DNA from: Candidatus Ventrimonas merdavium
GTDB taxonomy: Bacteria > Bacillota > Clostridia > Lachnospirales > Lachnospiraceae
Direction of reading: 5' to 3'
NCBI GenBank assembly: GCA_018715565.1
Contig: DVLJ01000120.1
Span: 1-48,904 of the forward strand
DNA: 48,904 nucleotides
The stretch's first letter is position 1. Every line of letters begins with the position of its first letter. The position numbers and the translations under genes are program-made. The notes below the pieces were generated by a model. That model was not told where the DNA came from. It did not search any database and saw nothing but the letters and a program-made list of their open reading frames with translations. Positions 24,515 to 32,776 of the stretch are shown piece after piece.

Positions 24515-25447
24515 TCACTCCTTGTTCGCCATGAAGTTGGCAAAGATCGCGCCGGAGATATTGTGCCATACGCTGAATACGGCGCCGGGGATGGTTGCCA
24601 GGGGGTACTGGGCAAAGTGGGTGCCAGCCAGGGAAGTGGCCAGACCGGAGTTCTGCATGCCTACCTCGATGGCGATGGCCTTGCACTTGGACATATCCAG
24701 CTTGAGGACCTTGCCGATGACGTAGCCCAGGCCATAACCGCAGCAGTTGTGCAGGATGACTACCAGCACGATCAGCAGTCCACTGGTCATGATCTTCGCA
24801 GCGTTGGCAGATACTACTGCCGCAACGATCGCAACGATCGCGGTAACGGAGATCAGAGGCAGGATCTTCACGATCTTCTGGGTGATGTGAGAGAAGAACT
24901 TGTTGATCAAGCCGCCCAGGACGATCGGGATGATGACTACCTTTACGATGGACATGAACATCTCGACCATATTGACGTCAACGGTCTGACCGGCAAATAC
25001 GTAGGTCAGAAGGGGGGTCAGGAACGGGGCCAGGATGGTGGACACGCTGGTCATGCCCACGGATAAGGCTACGTCGCCCTTCGCTAAGTAGGTCATAACG
25101 TTGGAGGAGGTACCGCCGGGGCAGGTACCAACTAAGATCACGCCCACTGCCAGTTCTACCGGCAGATTAAAGAGCTTGGTCAGCAGGAATGCCAGCAGAG
25201 GCATAATGGTAAACTGGGAAACGCAGCCGATGATGACGTCCTTGGGACGGCTGAACACGACCTTAAAGTCGCTGGCCTTTAACGTTAAGCCCATACCGAA
25301 CATCACGATGCCCAGCAGAGTGTTGACGTAGCTGGTCTTGATGAAGCTGACCGTGTTCGGGGCGAACAGGGCCAGGGCCGCGATCACCAGTACGATGAAC
25401 GCCATGTACTTTCCTACCAGGTCACTGAGTTTTTCAAGAAATTTCAT
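24515..25447 (-). CDS. BASS family (bile acid:sodium symporter-like) transporter
   Basis: 310 residues from ATG 25447 (MKFLEKLSDLVGKYMAFIVL), with AGGAGG eight nt upstream; the longer ORF runs into the T-box leader and is not coding. About nine to ten membrane segments, with GIVMFGMGLTLKASDF, GVILVGTCPGGTSSNVMTYLA and EVGMQNSGLATSLA typical of the BASS fold and its crossover helices. Members move organic anions (keto acids, pantoate, taurocholate) with sodium. The upstream T-box ties expression to an uncharged tRNA, so an amino acid or its keto-acid relative is a reasonable substrate. Confidence 0.9.
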   Translation of the reverse strand: MKFLEKLSDLVGKYMAFIVLVIAALALFAPNTVSFIKTSYVNTLLGIVMFGMGLTLKASDFKVVFSRPKDVIIGCVSQFTIMPLLAFLLTKLFNLPVELAVGVILVGTCPGGTSSNVMTYLAKGDVALSVGMTSVSTILAPFLTPLLTYVFAGQTVDVNMVEMFMSIVKVVIIPIVLGGLINKFFSHITQKIVKILPLISVTAIVAIVAAVVSANAAKIMTSGLLIVLVVILHNCCGYGLGYVIGKVLKLDMSKCKAIAIEVGMQNSGLATSLAGTHFAQYPLATIPGAVFSVWHNISGAIFANFMANKE

Positions 25448-25568
25448 AATTTGTATCCTCCTGTGATTTTCTTGAGTAAAAACGAGACAGCAAAGGCCGT
25501 GAGACAGGCAGGAGCGCGTATCCTCGCGGAGCGTGCTGGATTTCATAAGATGTGATCTCCTTAAAATC

Positions 25569-25610
25569 AAAAAGGTCCTTTGTCCCTACATTCGTAGAGA
25601 CAAAGGACCT
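25569..25610 (-). terminator. T-box attenuator terminator
   Basis: On the minus strand AGGTCCTTTGTC and GACAAAGGACCT form a long stem (with CTAC-GAAT-GTAG inside) followed by TTTTT. It competes with the antiterminator containing the T-box sequence just upstream. Confidence 0.9.
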
Positions 25611-25856
25611 GTATCCTCTGCGGTACCACTCTGCTTGTCACCCAAAGATGACCACTCACTCCCATCCGGCAATGGGCGACACAGTAACGGTTGTCCTCCG
25701 GTCCGGCTTACGCAGATGGCTGCGCCATCCTTCACCCAGACTGCTGATTCGGGTGATGTTCACGCCGCTTCCACTGCCATGTCCCACCAGCCCATGGCTC
25801 TCTGTAAGCTTTCGCTGCGCTACTTTTCCCAGTCATAGCATTTGGCTGTCTGATTT
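25569..25856 (-). promoter_or_regulatory. T-box riboswitch (tRNA-sensing leader) for the BASS transporter
   Basis: On the minus strand the T-box AGAGTGGTACCGCAGAGGA is followed by a terminator. Upstream lies a Stem I region with AGAGAGCC, GGTGGGACATGGC and a basal GACTG/CAGTC helix. The specifier segment reads GTGAACATCACCC, in which ATC (Ile) fits the usual pattern of codon followed by A. The specifier reading is tentative; the T-box itself is clear. Plus-strand ORFs at 25533-25869 are shadows of this RNA. Confidence 0.9.
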
Positions 25857-25862
25857 CCTGCT

Positions 25863-25891
25863 ATCATAACTCTGTTTTTGGGAAATGTCAA
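25863..25891 (-). promoter_or_regulatory. Promoter of the T-box/BASS transcript
   Basis: On the minus strand TTGACA (25891-25886), 17-nt spacer, TATGAT (25868-25863), placing the start just ahead of the T-box Stem I. Confidence 0.75.
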
Positions 25892-25925
25892 GCAATTCAT
25901 GCCGAAAACGTAAGGAATCTGTAGA

Positions 25926-25954
25926 TTGCCCAGGGTGGGAGAATCGTGTATAAT
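25926..25954 (+). promoter_or_regulatory. Promoter of the orphan histidine kinase
   Basis: TTGCCC (25926-25931), 17-nt spacer, TATAAT (25949-25954), 38 bp ahead of the kinase ATG and divergent from the T-box promoter. Confidence 0.65.
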
Positions 25955-25992
25955 GGAACCAGAAACTGGAAAACGAGGACGGAACGACCGCT

Positions 25993-27405
25993 ATGAAGAT
26001 GAGGCTTTCTCTTTATTTAAAGTTTATATTGGGGTATCTGGCGTTTGGATTGCTGGGCTTTGTGACCATCTCCACCCTTTCCTCCCGGATGATGTACGCC
26101 CACCAGGTGGACGAGACGGCGGCGGCCCTTTACGACGAGGCGAACCTGATCGCCGGGGCCTACAGCAGCGTGTACCGGGGGAGCGGACAGGATCTGAATT
26201 CCGCCTATTCCCAGCTCCAGGCAGTGGCAGAATTTGTGCGGTCGGAGATCTGGGTGGTGAACCGCCAGGGGATTGTGGTGGTGGACAGCTCCCGCTCTGC
26301 CAGGAGCGGTACGGAGATCCAGGGCTTTGACCCGGCGGCGATGGGAAGCCGCTCCTATATGATCAGCGACTATTACGGCCAGTTCCCCTACGAGGTGCTG
26401 AGCGTGTCCGCGCCGATCACCGGCAATTACAACACGTATGGCTATGTGCTGCTGCACATGCCGGTGTCCCAGATCTACGAGATCAGCAGCCGGAGCCTGA
26501 ACGTGGTCTATATCGCGGCGGCGATCCTGTTCGTGCTGTCGCTGATCATCCTGCTGGTATTTACCAAGACGGTCTATTTCCCATTAAAGAAGATCACTGC
26601 GGGGGCCAATGAATACGCTTCCGGGAACCTAAAGCACCAGATCGACGTCCATTCCCGGGATGAGATGGGCTATCTGGCGGCGACGTTAAACTATATGTCC
26701 GGCGAGCTGGACAAGATGGAGGAGTATCAGCGCAACTTCATCGCCAATGTGTCCCACGATTTCCGGTCGCCCTTAACATCCATCAAGGGTTATCTGGAAG
26801 CCATCATCGACGGGACCATCCCCCCGGAATTGTATGAGAAATACCTGACCCGGGTGATCGCGGAGACGGAGCGGCTGACCAAGCTGACCCAGGGGATGCT
26901 GACGCTGAACACCTTAGACAGCAAGGGGTATCTGTCCCGCACCAATTTTGACATCAACCGGGTGATCAAGGATACGGCGGCTTCCTTCGAGGGGACCTGC
27001 ACCGCAAAGGGCATCACCTTCGAGCTGACGTTTTCCGAGGCGGTCCTGATGGTCTACGCGGACCTGGGAAAGGTCCAGCAGGTGCTCTACAACCTGATCG
27101 ACAACGCGATCAAGTTCAGCTATCCGGATTCCGCGATCGAGATCCAGGCATATACCCGGAACGAAAAGATCTTCGTGTCAGTCAAGGACCGGGGGATCGG
27201 GATCCCCAGGGACAGCGTGAAAAAGATCTGGGAGCGGTTCTATAAGTCCGACCAGTCCCGGGGCAAGGATAAGCGGGGCACCGGCCTTGGGCTGGCGATC
27301 GTGAAGGAGATCATCCAGGCCCATGGGGAGAATATCGATGTGGTAAGCACCGAGGGCGTTGGATCGGAGTTTATTTTTTCTCTGCCGAAGGCGGGGAATC
27401 TGTGA
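25993..27405 (+). CDS. Sensor histidine kinase (HAMP, HisKA, HATPase_c)
   Basis: 470 residues. TM1 about 9-28, an extracytoplasmic PAS/CACHE-like domain (about 35-165), TM2 about 173-196, HAMP, HisKA with phospho-His in NFIANVSHDFRSPLTSIKG, and HATPase with DNAIKFSYPDS, DRGIGIPRD and GTGLGLAIVKEI. It is a classical OmpR-partner (ResE/PhoR/WalK-like) kinase, yet no regulator lies next to it. The OmpR-type regulator at 39829-40539 is the only such regulator in the window and a plausible partner. Confidence 0.92.
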   Translation: MKMRLSLYLKFILGYLAFGLLGFVTISTLSSRMMYAHQVDETAAALYDEANLIAGAYSSVYRGSGQDLNSAYSQLQAVAEFVRSEIWVVNRQGIVVVDSSRSARSGTEIQGFDPAAMGSRSYMISDYYGQFPYEVLSVSAPITGNYNTYGYVLLHMPVSQIYEISSRSLNVVYIAAAILFVLSLIILLVFTKTVYFPLKKITAGANEYASGNLKHQIDVHSRDEMGYLAATLNYMSGELDKMEEYQRNFIANVSHDFRSPLTSIKGYLEAIIDGTIPPELYEKYLTRVIAETERLTKLTQGMLTLNTLDSKGYLSRTNFDINRVIKDTAASFEGTCTAKGITFELTFSEAVLMVYADLGKVQQVLYNLIDNAIKFSYPDSAIEIQAYTRNEKIFVSVKDRGIGIPRDSVKKIWERFYKSDQSRGKDKRGTGLGLAIVKEIIQAHGENIDVVSTEGVGSEFIFSLPKAGNL

Positions 27406-27426
27406 CAGGCAGGAGGGAGTTATAGG

Positions 27427-28719
27427 ATGAAGGAGAAGGAACGAGATCAAGAGAAGCGGGAGGTGCAGGGAAGGTCCGCGTCCGCTGTGGGAAAGGCTGT
27501 TGGAATTGCTGTGGGAAAGATGATGGGAAAGACAGCGGGATATTCCTCGGAAAATACAGCGAGAAATACAGCAGCAGATGCGGCGAGAAGGAAGCTGGGC
27601 GCATATGTCCTGACAGCGGCGGTATGGGCGGCAGGAGCGGCGGCAACGGCAGCAGGGACGGCAGCAGGAGCGGCGGCCGGTCTGGGGTTCGGTGCGGAGA
27701 CTGTGTGGGCGGCGGAGGACCGGACGCCGATCCAGTCGATCGAGCTGAACATCGATTCGGACATCGAGGCGGGGACCAGCAGCAGCCATGTGGAGATCAC
27801 TCCCAGGGGAGAGGCCCACTATCAGGTGGGGGATATCGAGGTCCTGAACGAAGAGGACGACTGGTACGGGGGCATGACGCCGCGGGTGTCCTTTTCCCTG
27901 TTCGCGGATCATGGATATTACTTTGACGGGAGCAGCCGCAGCATGTTTGATTTTTACGGCAACGACGCTTCCTATGTGACGTCCCGCCGGGAGGACGACA
28001 AGACGACCCTGGTGGTGACGATCAAGTTGGATAAGCTGGAGAACGGGGACCTGTCCGTGTCCGGCGTGGAGTGGGACGAAGGAAATGGCAGCGCCCTGTG
28101 GGAGGAAACCCCGGGGGCGAAGTATTATCAGGTGCGGCTGTACCGGGACGATAAGTCGGTGACCGGGATCCGGACCACCTATGACACCTACTATGAGTTT
28201 GCCGGAGAGATCACCCGCCGGGGCGATTACTATTTTGAAGTCCGGGCGGTGGGCGGAGGTTCGGAAAAGGGCGATTGGTACAGCTCAGACAGCTGGTATG
28301 TGTCGTCCCGGGAAGCGGATGAGATCAGCTATGGCTACGACGACGGCCCGGGCAGCTCCTGGTCGGGAAGCAGTTCCGGCGGTCCGGGCGTGGTTGGCAA
28401 CAGCTCCTACGGCCCAGGCGGCCCGGGAGCAGCTGGCGGCCCGGGAACGGCCGGCGGCGTGGCGAGCACCGGCGGCAACCACTGGTGCGTGGATCAGCGG
28501 GGCTGGTGGTATCAGTACGCCTCCGGCGGCTATCCTGTCAACTGCTGGGAGCTGGTCGACGGGATCTGGTATTGCTTCGGCCAGGACGGCTATCTCCGGT
28601 GCGGCTGGATCGACTGGAACGGCAAATGGTACTATACCGACGCCAGCGGCGCCATGCTGGTGAATACCCGGACGCCGGACGGGTATTATGTGGGAGGCGA
28701 TGGGGCTTGGATCCAGTAA
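27427..28719 (+). CDS. Exported protein with C-terminal choline-binding-type cell-wall repeats
   Basis: 430 residues. An unusual N-terminal extension of about 57 residues with AVGK/AVGI/MMGK repeats precedes the likely signal segment (LGAYVLTAAVWAAGAAATAA to VWAAED). A beta-rich middle domain (about 100-310) follows, then a Gly/Ser/Pro linker, then aromatic repeats WWYQYASGGYPVNCW, GIWYCFGQDGYLRCGWI and GKWYYTDASGAML of the CW_binding_1 type. It probably attaches non-covalently to the cell surface. The middle domain's function is unknown. AGGAGGGA precedes the ATG. It follows the kinase by 21 bp and may be co-transcribed. Confidence 0.8.
   Translation: MKEKERDQEKREVQGRSASAVGKAVGIAVGKMMGKTAGYSSENTARNTAADAARRKLGAYVLTAAVWAAGAAATAAGTAAGAAAGLGFGAETVWAAEDRTPIQSIELNIDSDIEAGTSSSHVEITPRGEAHYQVGDIEVLNEEDDWYGGMTPRVSFSLFADHGYYFDGSSRSMFDFYGNDASYVTSRREDDKTTLVVTIKLDKLENGDLSVSGVEWDEGNGSALWEETPGAKYYQVRLYRDDKSVTGIRTTYDTYYEFAGEITRRGDYYFEVRAVGGGSEKGDWYSSDSWYVSSREADEISYGYDDGPGSSWSGSSSGGPGVVGNSSYGPGGPGAAGGPGTAGGVASTGGNHWCVDQRGWWYQYASGGYPVNCWELVDGIWYCFGQDGYLRCGWIDWNGKWYYTDASGAMLVNTRTPDGYYVGGDGAWIQ
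27484..27543. repeat. Tandem repeat, five 12-bp units, in the N-terminal extension of the wall protein
   Basis: GCTGTGGGAAAG, GCTGTTGGAATT, GCTGTGGGAAAG, ATGATGGGAAAG, ACAGCGGGATAT; in frame, encoding A-V-G-K type units ahead of the signal segment. Confidence 0.8.
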
Positions 28720-28725
28720 AGGCGC

Positions 28726-29664
28726 TTACTCATAATAATCTTTAAAAATACGGATAAATTCCTGTTGTGCTTTTGGCATATAAGTTTTGCCGCGGGTGAC
28801 CAGATCGAAGGAGCGGGTTGCCTGCGGCGAATCTATTTTATAGAGAAACAGATCGGGGCATTCGTCCTTGATCAGCCAGTCGCTGATAAAGGTGGCCGCC
28901 ATCCCGCCTCTGGCCAGGTGGTATGCCGTGACCAGCTGGGATACCTGGAGGCAGACCGCAGGCTCCGTCTTAGCGCATTCAAAAAAATGGCGGCACCGGC
29001 TGTAGAGATTATTGCCCGGGGTCAAGAGGATGAATGGGATCCCGGGAAAGAGATCCATGGTGACGGACGGGCAGTCCGGGCGTAAATGGCGTTTTGACAG
29101 GATATCCTGCCCTGTGAGCCGGTATGTCTGCAGCGTGTCATTGATCTCAAAATAAGACGGGACCGCCAGCAGGATCATATCCTGAAAGCCGGGGATCCGG
29201 TTCCAGCTGTCTTTGGGCGACAGGGTGCAGTTAAAGGTGATGTCAATAACATGCTCTTTCAGCATATCCAGCAGTTCATAGGAACCGGCTTCTACCAGCT
29301 CCAGCTGGATCCCGGGATGCTGCCTGGAAAAGGCGGTCAGGATCGGGGGAAGGATATAAGAGTTCAGATAGTGGCTTCCCCCGATCTTCAGGATACCGGT
29401 CTTTAAGCCGGACAGATCATTGAGCTGGGCCTGCAGCTCATCTTCCAGGGCCTGGATCTGCAGCACCTTATTGATATAGAGCTCTCCGGCCTCTGTCAGC
29501 TCCAGAGGCTTCTGATCCCGGTTGAACAGCCGGGTCCCCAGAGAATCTTCCACCCGCGAAACCGCGATGCTGAGCGCCGGCTGTGTCATGTACAGGGCCT
29601 CGGCTGCCTTGGAAATGCTCTGCTTCTTGTAGATCGTATAGATATACTTCATATCCTGTTCCAT
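28726..29664 (-). CDS. LysR family transcriptional regulator
   Basis: 312 residues from ATG 29664 (MEQDMKYIYTIYKKQS), with AGAGGGA upstream; the ORF start at 29691 is less likely. N-terminal winged HTH (SISKAAEALYMTQPALSIAVSRVEDSLGTRLFNRD) and a LysR substrate domain (about 90-300). It is divergent from the DAACS symporter gene, the usual arrangement for a LysR activator and its target. The effector is probably an organic acid handled by the genes at 29856-32576. Its 3' end abuts the wall-protein gene with only 6 bp between. Confidence 0.92.
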   Translation of the reverse strand: MEQDMKYIYTIYKKQSISKAAEALYMTQPALSIAVSRVEDSLGTRLFNRDQKPLELTEAGELYINKVLQIQALEDELQAQLNDLSGLKTGILKIGGSHYLNSYILPPILTAFSRQHPGIQLELVEAGSYELLDMLKEHVIDITFNCTLSPKDSWNRIPGFQDMILLAVPSYFEINDTLQTYRLTGQDILSKRHLRPDCPSVTMDLFPGIPFILLTPGNNLYSRCRHFFECAKTEPAVCLQVSQLVTAYHLARGGMAATFISDWLIKDECPDLFLYKIDSPQATRSFDLVTRGKTYMPKAQQEFIRIFKDYYE

Positions 29665-29710
29665 AAATTCCCTCTTTCCATATAAATCCATTTTATGAGA
29701 AAATAAATAC

Positions 29711-29728
29711 TATAAATTTGATTTTATA
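29711..29728. promoter_or_regulatory. Candidate LysR-type operator
   Basis: TATAAATTTGATTTTATA, an inverted repeat with 6-nt arms and 6-nt centre that fits the T-N11-A pattern. It lies in the AT-rich divergent region between the LysR and symporter genes. Confidence 0.45.
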
Positions 29729-29855
29729 CTATCTCTGAAATAAAATATACCTATCAGAAGTAACGAAATATGCGCATAGATTTTGTTGCTTTTGCTGATA
29801 CCGGTACAGCGCGGAACACACTCAAGAATGTCTGACATAAGAAAGGGGAAGGGAA

Positions 29856-31085
29856 ATGACTGTATGGAAGAAATGGAGCAAACTCAGTTTGTTCACACGG
29901 ATCATGGTCGGTTTTGTGCTGGGTATCGTGTGCGGCCTTATCATGGGGCCGAAGGCAAGTGTATTTAATTTTTTGGGGACTATCCTGGTCCGGCTGCTGA
30001 CGATGGTCGTGGCTCCGCTGGTATTGTGTTTGCTGGTGTGCGCGGCTGCGGACGTGGGGGATTATAAGAAGCTGGGGAAGATCGGACTGAAAACGGTCGT
30101 GATCTTTTTGGTCAGCACCGGTTTTGCCATTGTGATCGGTCTGCTGTTCGCGCATCTGATCGGAGTGGGGACCGGAGTTGTCATCCAAGCGCAGAATGCT
30201 TCGGAATCTGCGGTCGAGATCCCCAGCGCCCTGGATACGCTGATCAATATCATTCCCAACAATCCGTTTGAGGCGCTGAGCACCCAGAATCTGCTCCAGA
30301 TCATTTTCTTTGCTTTGTTTTTTGGATTTGCGCTCATCAAGCTGGGGGAAAAGGGGCAGGTAGTCCTCGGCTTTTTCCAGGGGTGCACGGAGGCGATGAA
30401 GGAGATCACCAGCATCGTGCTGGAATTTACTCCTTACGGCGTATTTGGCCTGATGGCCAACGTGGTCGGGATCAATGGACTGGCGATCCTGCTTCCGTAT
30501 ATGAAGACGATCCTGGCTGTGTATCTGGCTTCTGCGATCTATACGGTGCTGGTCCAGGCCGGTCTGATGGTCGGAGTCTGCGCCCATATGAGCCCGTTAA
30601 AATTCTTAAAAGGTGTGAAAGAGGCGGCAATGTTCGTATTTGCCACCTGCAGCAGCGTGGCGACGATCCCGATCAATCTAAAGTGTACCAAGAAGCTGGG
30701 CGTCAGTGATGAGATCGCTAACTTTGTGATCCCCTTCGGTGCGGTCATGAACATGAACGGGACCGCGATCTATGAAGCGGTGGCGGTGATCTTTACGGCC
30801 CAGGTATACGGTATCGAGCTGACGATGATGCAGCAGATCATGGTCATGCTGACGGCGACGCTGGCCAGTATCGGGACTGCCGGAGTGCCGGGGAGCGGTC
30901 TTGTCATGCTGACGATCGTGCTCAGCTCGGTCAATCTCCCGATGGAGGCGATCGGCCTGCTTGCCGGGATCGACCGGATCCTGAATATGGGCCGGGTGAT
31001 CCCCAATATCGTAGGAGATGCGGCAACGGCGGTCCTGGTCGCAAAGTCGGAGGGCGTGCTGCAGGAAGCAGCGGACATAGAGTGA
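29856..31085 (+). CDS. Dicarboxylate/amino acid:cation symporter (DAACS family)
   Basis: 409 residues, about eight membrane segments plus re-entrant loops. The motifs are LVRLLTMVVAPLVLCLLVC, the serine-rich CSSVATIPINLKC loop, FGAVMNMNGTAIYEAVAVIF and GTAGVPGSGLVML, with the substrate/Na+ region IDRILNMGRVIPNIVGDAA. The family imports C4-dicarboxylates, glutamate or serine/threonine with Na+ or H+. It heads a LysR-divergent operon with the UxaA-like lyase genes, so a hydroxy acid is a reasonable cargo. AAAGGGGAAGGG precedes the ATG. Confidence 0.93.
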   Translation: MTVWKKWSKLSLFTRIMVGFVLGIVCGLIMGPKASVFNFLGTILVRLLTMVVAPLVLCLLVCAAADVGDYKKLGKIGLKTVVIFLVSTGFAIVIGLLFAHLIGVGTGVVIQAQNASESAVEIPSALDTLINIIPNNPFEALSTQNLLQIIFFALFFGFALIKLGEKGQVVLGFFQGCTEAMKEITSIVLEFTPYGVFGLMANVVGINGLAILLPYMKTILAVYLASAIYTVLVQAGLMVGVCAHMSPLKFLKGVKEAAMFVFATCSSVATIPINLKCTKKLGVSDEIANFVIPFGAVMNMNGTAIYEAVAVIFTAQVYGIELTMMQQIMVMLTATLASIGTAGVPGSGLVMLTIVLSSVNLPMEAIGLLAGIDRILNMGRVIPNIVGDAATAVLVAKSEGVLQEAADIE

Positions 31086-31107
31086 AACAGGTCAGGAGGA
31101 TGAGAGG

Positions 31108-31404
31108 ATGGCAATCGATGCATTGATCATGAGCCCGGAGGATAATGTAGCAACTTGTGTGAGGGATGTGAAAAAGGGTGAGGCGGTGGTCTACCGGAAG
31201 GGCGGAGAACTCTGCCAGGTGGAGGCAAAGGAGGATATCCCATACTGTCATAAGATCGCGTTAGAGCCCATGGAAAAGAACGCAGTGGTCCGGAAATATG
31301 GGGAGATGATCGGGAAGACCACAATGCCCATCGAGAAAGGGTGCTGGGTATCCCATGAAAATATCTACAGTGTTCCCAGAGACTATGATAGTGAGATGAT
31401 CTAA
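31108..31404 (+). CDS. UxaA-family lyase small subunit (SAF domain; altronate dehydratase N-terminal / SuyA-like)
   Basis: 98 residues forming one SAF domain: MSPEDNVATCVRDVKKGEAV, DIPYCHKIALEPMEKNAVV and KYGEMIGKTTMPIEKGCWVSHENI. Family knowledge: in UxaA and GarD this domain sits at the N-terminus of a dehydratase; in sulfolactate sulfo-lyase it is the separate SuyA subunit. The split form here matches SuyA/SuyB-like architecture. AGGAGGATGAGAGG precedes the ATG; the large subunit follows 11 nt after the stop. Confidence 0.88.
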   Translation: MAIDALIMSPEDNVATCVRDVKKGEAVVYRKGGELCQVEAKEDIPYCHKIALEPMEKNAVVRKYGEMIGKTTMPIEKGCWVSHENIYSVPRDYDSEMI

Positions 31405-31415
31405 GGAGGACGGAG

Positions 31416-32576
31416 ATGGAATTTTTAGGATATAAACGTTCAGACGGGCGTGTAGGGATCCGGAATCATGTGCTGATCCTGCCGACCTGCGCCTGCGGCA
31501 GTGAAAGCTGCCGGATCGTAGCCAGCCAGGTAAGAGGAGCGGTCAATATCATTTTTAATACAGGATGCTCTGACGTAGCGGCCAATACGGCTATGTCGCA
31601 GAAGGTCCTGACTGGATTTGCCCTAAATCCCAACGTATATGGCGTGGTGATCATCGGTCTGGGGTGCGAGACCGTGCCCCATAAAGAGCTGCGGGAGAAG
31701 ATCCAGGCGCTGACGGACAAACCGGTGGTCTCCTTTGGGATCCAGGAGGAAGGCGGTACGTTAAAGACGATCGAGAAAGCGGTCCGGGCGGCGCGGGATA
31801 TGGCGGCGGCAGCAGCCCGTCAGCCGAAGGTCCCCTGTGACATCTCAGAGATCTTGATGGGGATCGAATGCGGCGGATCTGACGCCACGTCCGGGATCGC
31901 ATCCAATCCGGCGGTGGGAGTGCTGAGCGATCTTTTGGTAGATGCGGGAGCTTCCACGATGATGAGCGAGACCATCGAATTCATCGGCGGAGAACACGTG
32001 CTGGCCAGACGGGGGAGCACGCCGGAGATCCATAATCAGATCATCCAGATCTGCCGAGATTATGAGGAACATCTGGCGGGAGCCGGACAGGACTGCCGTG
32101 CCGGTCAGCCTACCCCGGGAAATAAGGCGGGAGGACTTTCCACGATCGACGAAAAGAGTCTGGGCTGCATCCGGAAAGGAGGGACCCGCCCGGTGGTGGA
32201 GGTGGTGGAGCAGGCGGCCAGACCTACGAAAAAAGGCGCGATCATCATGGACACAGCCGGATACGACATTTCTTCGGTCACCTCCATGGTGGCGGGGGGC
32301 TGTACAGTCGTCGTATTTACCACAGGGCGGGGAACGCCTACCGGCAACGCCATCGTGCCGGTCCTGAAGGTGACGGCCAATCGAACCACTTATCAGAAAA
32401 TGGAAGATAATATGGACGTGGATCTAAGCGGGATCATCGACGGGGAACTGTCTCTGGAGGAAGGCGGCCAGCTTCTGTTTGACGAGATCGTGGAGGTCTG
32501 CAATGGGAAAATGACGAAGGCAGAGGCATATGGATTTTCGGATATCGCCGTGGACCATGTGTGCAGATTTGTTTAA
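31416..32576 (+). CDS. UxaA-family lyase large subunit (altronate dehydratase C-terminal / SuyB-like)
   Basis: 386 residues. It begins FLGYKRSDGRVGIRNHVLIL, then VGCSD-like NTGCSDVAANTAM, IMGIECGGSDATSGIASNPAVG, SETIEFIGGEHVL and MDTAGYDISSVTSMVAGGC. These blocks define the GarD/UxaA family, which removes water (or sulfite) from a 2-hydroxy acid. Paralogues act on altronate, galactarate and (R)-sulfolactate; the substrate here is not determined by sequence reading. AAGGAGG precedes the ATG. A hairpin after the stop may end the operon. Confidence 0.88.
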   Translation: MEFLGYKRSDGRVGIRNHVLILPTCACGSESCRIVASQVRGAVNIIFNTGCSDVAANTAMSQKVLTGFALNPNVYGVVIIGLGCETVPHKELREKIQALTDKPVVSFGIQEEGGTLKTIEKAVRAARDMAAAAARQPKVPCDISEILMGIECGGSDATSGIASNPAVGVLSDLLVDAGASTMMSETIEFIGGEHVLARRGSTPEIHNQIIQICRDYEEHLAGAGQDCRAGQPTPGNKAGGLSTIDEKSLGCIRKGGTRPVVEVVEQAARPTKKGAIIMDTAGYDISSVTSMVAGGCTVVVFTTGRGTPTGNAIVPVLKVTANRTTYQKMEDNMDVDLSGIIDGELSLEEGGQLLFDEIVEVCNGKMTKAEAYGFSDIAVDHVCRFV

Positions 32577-32595
32577 AAAGGAGCGATCGGATCTT

Positions 32596-32631
32596 GGCGG
32601 GGCAGACGGTTTTCGCACCATCTGCCCCGCC
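32596..32631 (+). terminator. Hairpin after the lyase operon
   Basis: GGCGGGGCAGA (32596-32606) pairs with TCTGCCCCGCC (32621-32631). There is no strong T run, so termination is likely but weaker. Confidence 0.6.
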
Positions 32632-32681
32632 GCTATTATCCGGAAATTTTATCAAGTTTCCATCCACTTTCCATTTTGTAA

Positions 32682-32710
32682 TTGACATGAAATTAACAAT
32701 ATGATACATT
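32682..32710 (+). promoter_or_regulatory. Promoter of the exported flavoprotein gene
   Basis: TTGACA (32682-32687), 17-nt spacer, TACATT (32705-32710), 67 bp ahead of the ATG. Confidence 0.65.
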
Positions 32711-32776
32711 GAATAAGCCTGGGATCCCCAGGCGTACATAATCATTCATTTTCATGATTCTATATGGAGGGAAAAC

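Noticed and set aside
25533-25869. Two plus-strand ORFs of about 100 codons between the BASS and kinase genes
   Set aside because: They are antisense to the T-box leader, whose conserved sequence and attenuator are on the minus strand.
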